From Clostridium liquoris (GTDB taxonomy: Bacteria > Bacillota > Clostridia > Clostridiales > Clostridiaceae), in NCBI RefSeq assembly GCF_002995785.1, contig NZ_PVXO01000009.1, positions 62,001-126,000 of the forward strand: 64,000 bases of DNA. The letters are read 5' to 3'. Within the stretch, counting starts at the first letter, position 1. Each line of letters opens with the position of its first letter. The position numbers and the translations under genes are program-made. Of the stretch, positions 61,387-64,000 are shown one piece after another. Below the pieces are notes generated by a model. It had not been told where the DNA came from. It did no database searches and saw nothing but the letters and a program-made list of their open reading frames with translations.

Positions 61387-62187
61387 CTAAAAGTCTGATT
61401 TAATTAATCCCAATCCTACTTTATCATCTATTTTAAAGCTATGCTCTCTATTTTTTATGCTATCTGAAATACTTTTACTACTGCTTATCTTATTAGCAAT
61501 AAAATTATAACCATCCAAAATGTGAAAATTAACATTCCCCAACGCCCTTGTTAAATAAAGCTTATTACTCATGGTAGTAATCAACAATGGCTGCTCCTTA
61601 GAAAGCTTATAAATGAAATTCCCGTCAAATATAATACCTAATGAAAACATTAATATAAAAATCATCATCCTCAATCTAAATGACAATTCTTTACGATTTA
61701 CCCTTTTCATTATCATATTTAATGGAATAAAAAGAATTATATCAATAAAATATACAAAATCTTTAGGCTTTATTAAAGCCCCTAAGCTGGATGATACATC
61801 TTTAAGTAATAGACCATCTCTTATTACTCCTATAGATATAATATCTTTAAAATAGCTATAGTAAACCGTATCTGCAAATAAAATTATACTAATGATTATG
61901 TTTAATATATAAAGAATTCTTGTTCTTCCTTTATTTTTAAATAAATAAGCAATAGCCGCCAAGGGTAGAATAGAAGCTACAACTGGTGCCTGTACAAGTT
62001 TAGGGTCAAAAAAACCTGGAGAAATTAGTTTCCCATAATACAGTACCTTTGCAGCAACTATAATTAAAAATGAAAGTACCTCCCAATGCTGTGTCCACTG
62101 CAGATCCATATTATAAAACAAATTATTTAATGCATTATCTGATTTAGGTTGTTCTATATTCCTAATATCCATGCCTGCCGTTGCCAA
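61387..62187 (-). pseudogene. LtaS-like sulfatase, membrane domain only (truncated)
   Basis: The open frame of 266 residues has five membrane helices (about 37-55, 68-85, 92-110, 140-158 and 173-190). It then has an extracellular linker with WSIDTLDW-free text ending GLGLIKSDF. The order and the YYGKLISPGFF motif fit the N-terminal half of lipoteichoic acid synthase-type proteins. The sulfatase catalytic domain of about 350 residues that should follow is missing, because the frame stops at 61387 and the asr regulator lies beyond. The start is also doubtful (TTG 62187 or ATG 62172, neither with a good ribosome site). A truncated remnant is most likely. Confidence 0.7.
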
Positions 62188-62214
62188 TAACCTATAAAAA
62201 TCTATAAGTATTGT

Positions 62215-62600
62215 TTAATTCCCTATTCAATGTATCCGATTTTGCAATAAAGCTACTTTCGTTTGATATGATACTCCGAGGGCTTAAATTCCCATACAAC
62301 GCATGGTACATATACAAGTTTACTTTTATGTGTAATATCTTGTATTCTCCTATTTTGCTTGGTTTTCGCTAACTACTTACGCAAGTAGTTTTGTATTTAC
62401 ACTAACACCCTCAAGGTTCTACCCTATGACTATACCACTTTCGCAGTATATGGGATTCACAATAGCTAATTAGTATTATCCCACAAAATAAGATAAAATA
62501 TACCTTGCTAATTTATATTAGGTTTTACCACATTTTTATAGATTTATTGCAACAGTTCTTCACCTCCAATATATCAATGTAGTTTCTCATATATGACTTA
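62215..62600 (-). ncRNA. Structured non-coding stretch, possible relic of another IS605-type element
   Basis: This 390-bp part of a 700-bp gene-free stretch folds well. An outer GAGGG / CCCTC pairing (62278-62282 with 62408-62412) encloses hairpins ATACAAG / CTTGTAT (62312-62345) and AACTACTT / AAGTAGTT (62371-62390). Another hairpin, TATAC / GTATA, lies to the right. On the minus strand GGGAATTTAAGCCCTCGG resembles right-end/omega-RNA text of other tnpB elements as I remember it. A ribosome site with start (GGAGGTGAAGAACTGTTG, 62550-62567) is immediately followed by a stop, as if the tnpB body had been deleted. No protein remains. Confidence 0.35.
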
Positions 62601-62664
62601 TTTACTACATTAATAATATTAATCGCAAAACATGGCAGTTCTATCACAGTATTATTAACAAATT

Positions 62665-62736
62665 GTAAACAAAAGTTTTGTAGCAGCATTAAGCCTTTCT
62701 ATGATAATTGGTCTTGGCTCAACGGCCTTTGTATAA
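62665..62736 (+). pseudogene. Signal-peptide stub of a lost secreted protein
   Basis: The plus strand reads (V)NKSFVAALSLSMIIGLGSTAFV and then a stop. This is a typical signal peptide of the kind seen in the secreted protein at 56630 (LSLSLVMGLNSTVFA). The start codon has become GTA. The frame breaks exactly where the next inverted repeat begins, so the rest of the gene has been lost or replaced. Confidence 0.5.
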
Positions 62737-62739
62737 TCA

Positions 62740-62802
62740 GGGACAGTTAATAACTTTTTACTAAAATGCTTGTCTAAAAGCTTAAAAGTTGTTAACTGTC
62801 CC
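62740..62802. repeat. 63-bp inverted repeat (REP/MITE-like)
   Basis: GGGACAGTTAATAACTTTT and AAAAGTTGTTAACTGTCCC differ at one position and flank about 25 bases. GGGACAG-type termini recall the REP elements that accompany TnpA_REP (RAYT) transposases in Firmicutes. No transposase is in the window. Confidence 0.6.
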
Positions 62803-62883
62803 TCCTAGGTTTCACTTTTACAGGTAAGATAATCTTTTTATGTGCAAATATTTTCTTAAACCAAGATATAAAATAAGTAAGAA

Positions 62884-63549
62884 TTAAATTAATAAACCAT
62901 CTTCTATAAATATTGTTTTCGAACAATATTTTGCAACGCGTGAATCATGGGTTATTATAACAATAGTAGTACCTGTTGAATTTATTGAAACAAGTAGATC
63001 CATAATCTCTTTTCCAGTTTTTTTATCCAAAGATCCAGTTGGTTCATCAGCTAATATGATGTTTGGGTTAGTTATCAAAGCTCTTGCAATGGCAACTCTT
63101 TGCTGTTGTCCACCAGAAAGTTCTGTAGGTTTTTTATTAATATGTTCCTTTAACCCAACCTTATCCAACATTTCAATTGCAAGTTTTTTCATAGAACCAC
63201 TAAAATTTTTTTTATATACTAAAGGTAAAGTTACGTTATCTATAAGATTATACTCATTAAGCAAATTGAAGTTTTGAAATATAAATCCAATATTTTCATT
63301 TCGAATGTTAGCAAGATTTCTATTGCTTAAGTTACTTATGTTATTATTATTAAAGATATATTCACCTTTAGTTGGAGTATCAATGCAGCCTATGATATTT
63401 AGAAGAGTAGATTTTCCAGAACCAGAAGGACCCATTATAGCAATCATTTCACCTGAATTAATATCCATGTTAATGCCATTTAATGCATGAGTTTTAATGG
63501 AGCCTTTATTATAAATTTTTTCAATATTTCTTAAAGATATTAAAGCCAT
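62884..63549 (-). CDS. ABC transporter ATPase, MacB/LolD type
   Basis: The 221-residue protein has Walker A GPSGSGKST, the signature ELSGGQQQRVAIARAL, Walker B NIILADEPTGSLD and the switch His in ITHDSRVA. Length and text are those of the MacB/LolD/FtsE-like group that pairs with FtsX-type permeases. Its ATG lies 1 base after the permease stop on the same strand. Export of a peptide, lipoprotein or antibiotic, or bacitracin-type resistance, is typical. No two-component system or peptide gene is in view to decide between them. Confidence 0.92.
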   Translation of the reverse strand: MALISLRNIEKIYNKGSIKTHALNGINMDINSGEMIAIMGPSGSGKSTLLNIIGCIDTPTKGEYIFNNNNISNLSNRNLANIRNENIGFIFQNFNLLNEYNLIDNVTLPLVYKKNFSGSMKKLAIEMLDKVGLKEHINKKPTELSGGQQQRVAIARALITNPNIILADEPTGSLDKKTGKEIMDLLVSINSTGTTIVIITHDSRVAKYCSKTIFIEDGLLI

Positions 63550-63550
63550 T

Positions 63551-64000
63551 TTATCTATCCCCCTTAAGTAAGTCTACTATATTTAATTTAGCAATTTTTT
63601 TAATTGGAATAATGGAACTCAAAATTGTGGTTGCTAAAACTAACATAAAAACTTGAAGTAAATTTTTAAAATCAAAACTTAACAAATAGGATAATTCGAT
63701 ATTATTACTTAAATATTTGTTTATATAAGTTTCTAAAACTTTAAATGGTAAAATTACAATTATCGAGGAAATTATATTTGTAATTAATATTTCGCTAAAA
63801 ATTAGATTAGCTATTCCATATAGTGTAGAACCTTGAGATATCCTTATACCAAATTCTTTTTTTCTGCTATTAATTGAATATAGAGTAGTGCCTATAATAC
63901 CAGTTATAGAAAATAAAAATAATATTATAGAAAAAACTAAAATTCCTATAAAACTTTGATTAAGTAATTCAATTATAGGTTTATTTTTATCTTGTAATTT
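63551..64000 (-). CDS. FtsX-like ABC permease, C-terminal part (cut by window edge)
   Basis: The last 149 residues of a permease end LNIVDLLKGDR and a stop at 63551. Three or four helices are visible, starting with FIGILVFSIILFLFSITGIIGTTLYSINSRKKEFGIRISQG, which is the FtsX domain signature with its cytoplasmic helix. The stop codon is one base before the ATPase start, so the two subunits form an operon. The N-terminal part and any extracellular domain lie outside the window. Confidence 0.9.
   Translation of the reverse strand, partial: KLQDKNKPIIELLNQSFIGILVFSIILFLFSITGIIGTTLYSINSRKKEFGIRISQGSTLYGIANLIFSEILITNIISSIIVILPFKVLETYINKYLSNNIELSYLLSFDFKNLLQVFMLVLATTILSSIIPIKKIAKLNIVDLLKGDR

Overview
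The window is low-GC Firmicute DNA with a clostridial character. It is AT-rich, has strong AGGAGG-type ribosome binding sites with many TTG and GTG starts, and carries the three-gene anaerobic sulfite reductase asrABC, a clostridial-type LDCC mini-protein beside a copper operon, CIRCE-controlled htpG, a PyrR-type leader before carAB and a THI-box before thiamine salvage genes. Most genes are ordinary chromosomal housekeeping or accessory genes. I see no rRNA, tRNA, prophage or CRISPR array.

Layout. 1-1.8 kb: copper operon on the minus strand (csoR, LDCC mini-protein, copA cut by the window edge) with an operator in front of csoR. 2-4.5 kb: a two-component pair divergent from a SHOCT-domain membrane protein. 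4.5-9.3 kb: NlpC/P60 endopeptidase, GNAT acetyltransferase, a 47-codon gene, a CPA2-type antiporter and tcdA. 9.5-20.4 kb: an RpoD-like sigma factor, glgP, a radical SAM protein, polysaccharide deacetylase, L,D-transpeptidase, acetamidase/formamidase, DegV and birA. 20.4-21.9 kb: an intact tnpB-only IS605-type element. 22-27 kb: zinc-ribbon/FxLYD protein plus HtrA-like protease, GntR plus DUF1648 membrane protein, and a LapA-like protein. 27-31 kb: a second two-component pair whose regulator is frameshifted in a G7 tract, and a chemoreceptor. 31-41.4 kb: hydroxyacid dehydrogenase, a glutaredoxin-like/thioredoxin reductase pair, threonine synthase, htpG, M29 aminopeptidase and a PAS-GGDEF protein. 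42-47.3 kb: a SNF2/SWIM helicase broken into three pieces, a DMT transporter and a deleted second copy of the tnpB element. 47.4-56.4 kb: carAB with a PyrR leader, a TPR protein, and tenA-thiZ-thiX-thiY behind a TPP riboswitch. 56.6-64 kb: a secreted repeat protein, asrABC with a divergent LysR gene, a truncated LtaS-like gene, a decayed non-coding stretch, and an ABC transporter cut by the window edge.

Two signals run through the window. The first is a dispersed repeat family with a consistent grammar: an A/T-armed hairpin, often directly at a stop codon, joined to a run of degenerate 7-bp units (AGTTGAC, CTGTACT, TTATTTA and similar types). I count about fourteen loci. The second is the tnpB element. 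Two full-ended copies and one solo, diverged right end fix the right end at GTTCAC. Reading back the birA insertion suggests a TTTAA target motif. Several other loci look freshly or partly broken: the response regulator, the SNF2 gene, the LtaS fragment and a signal-peptide stub.
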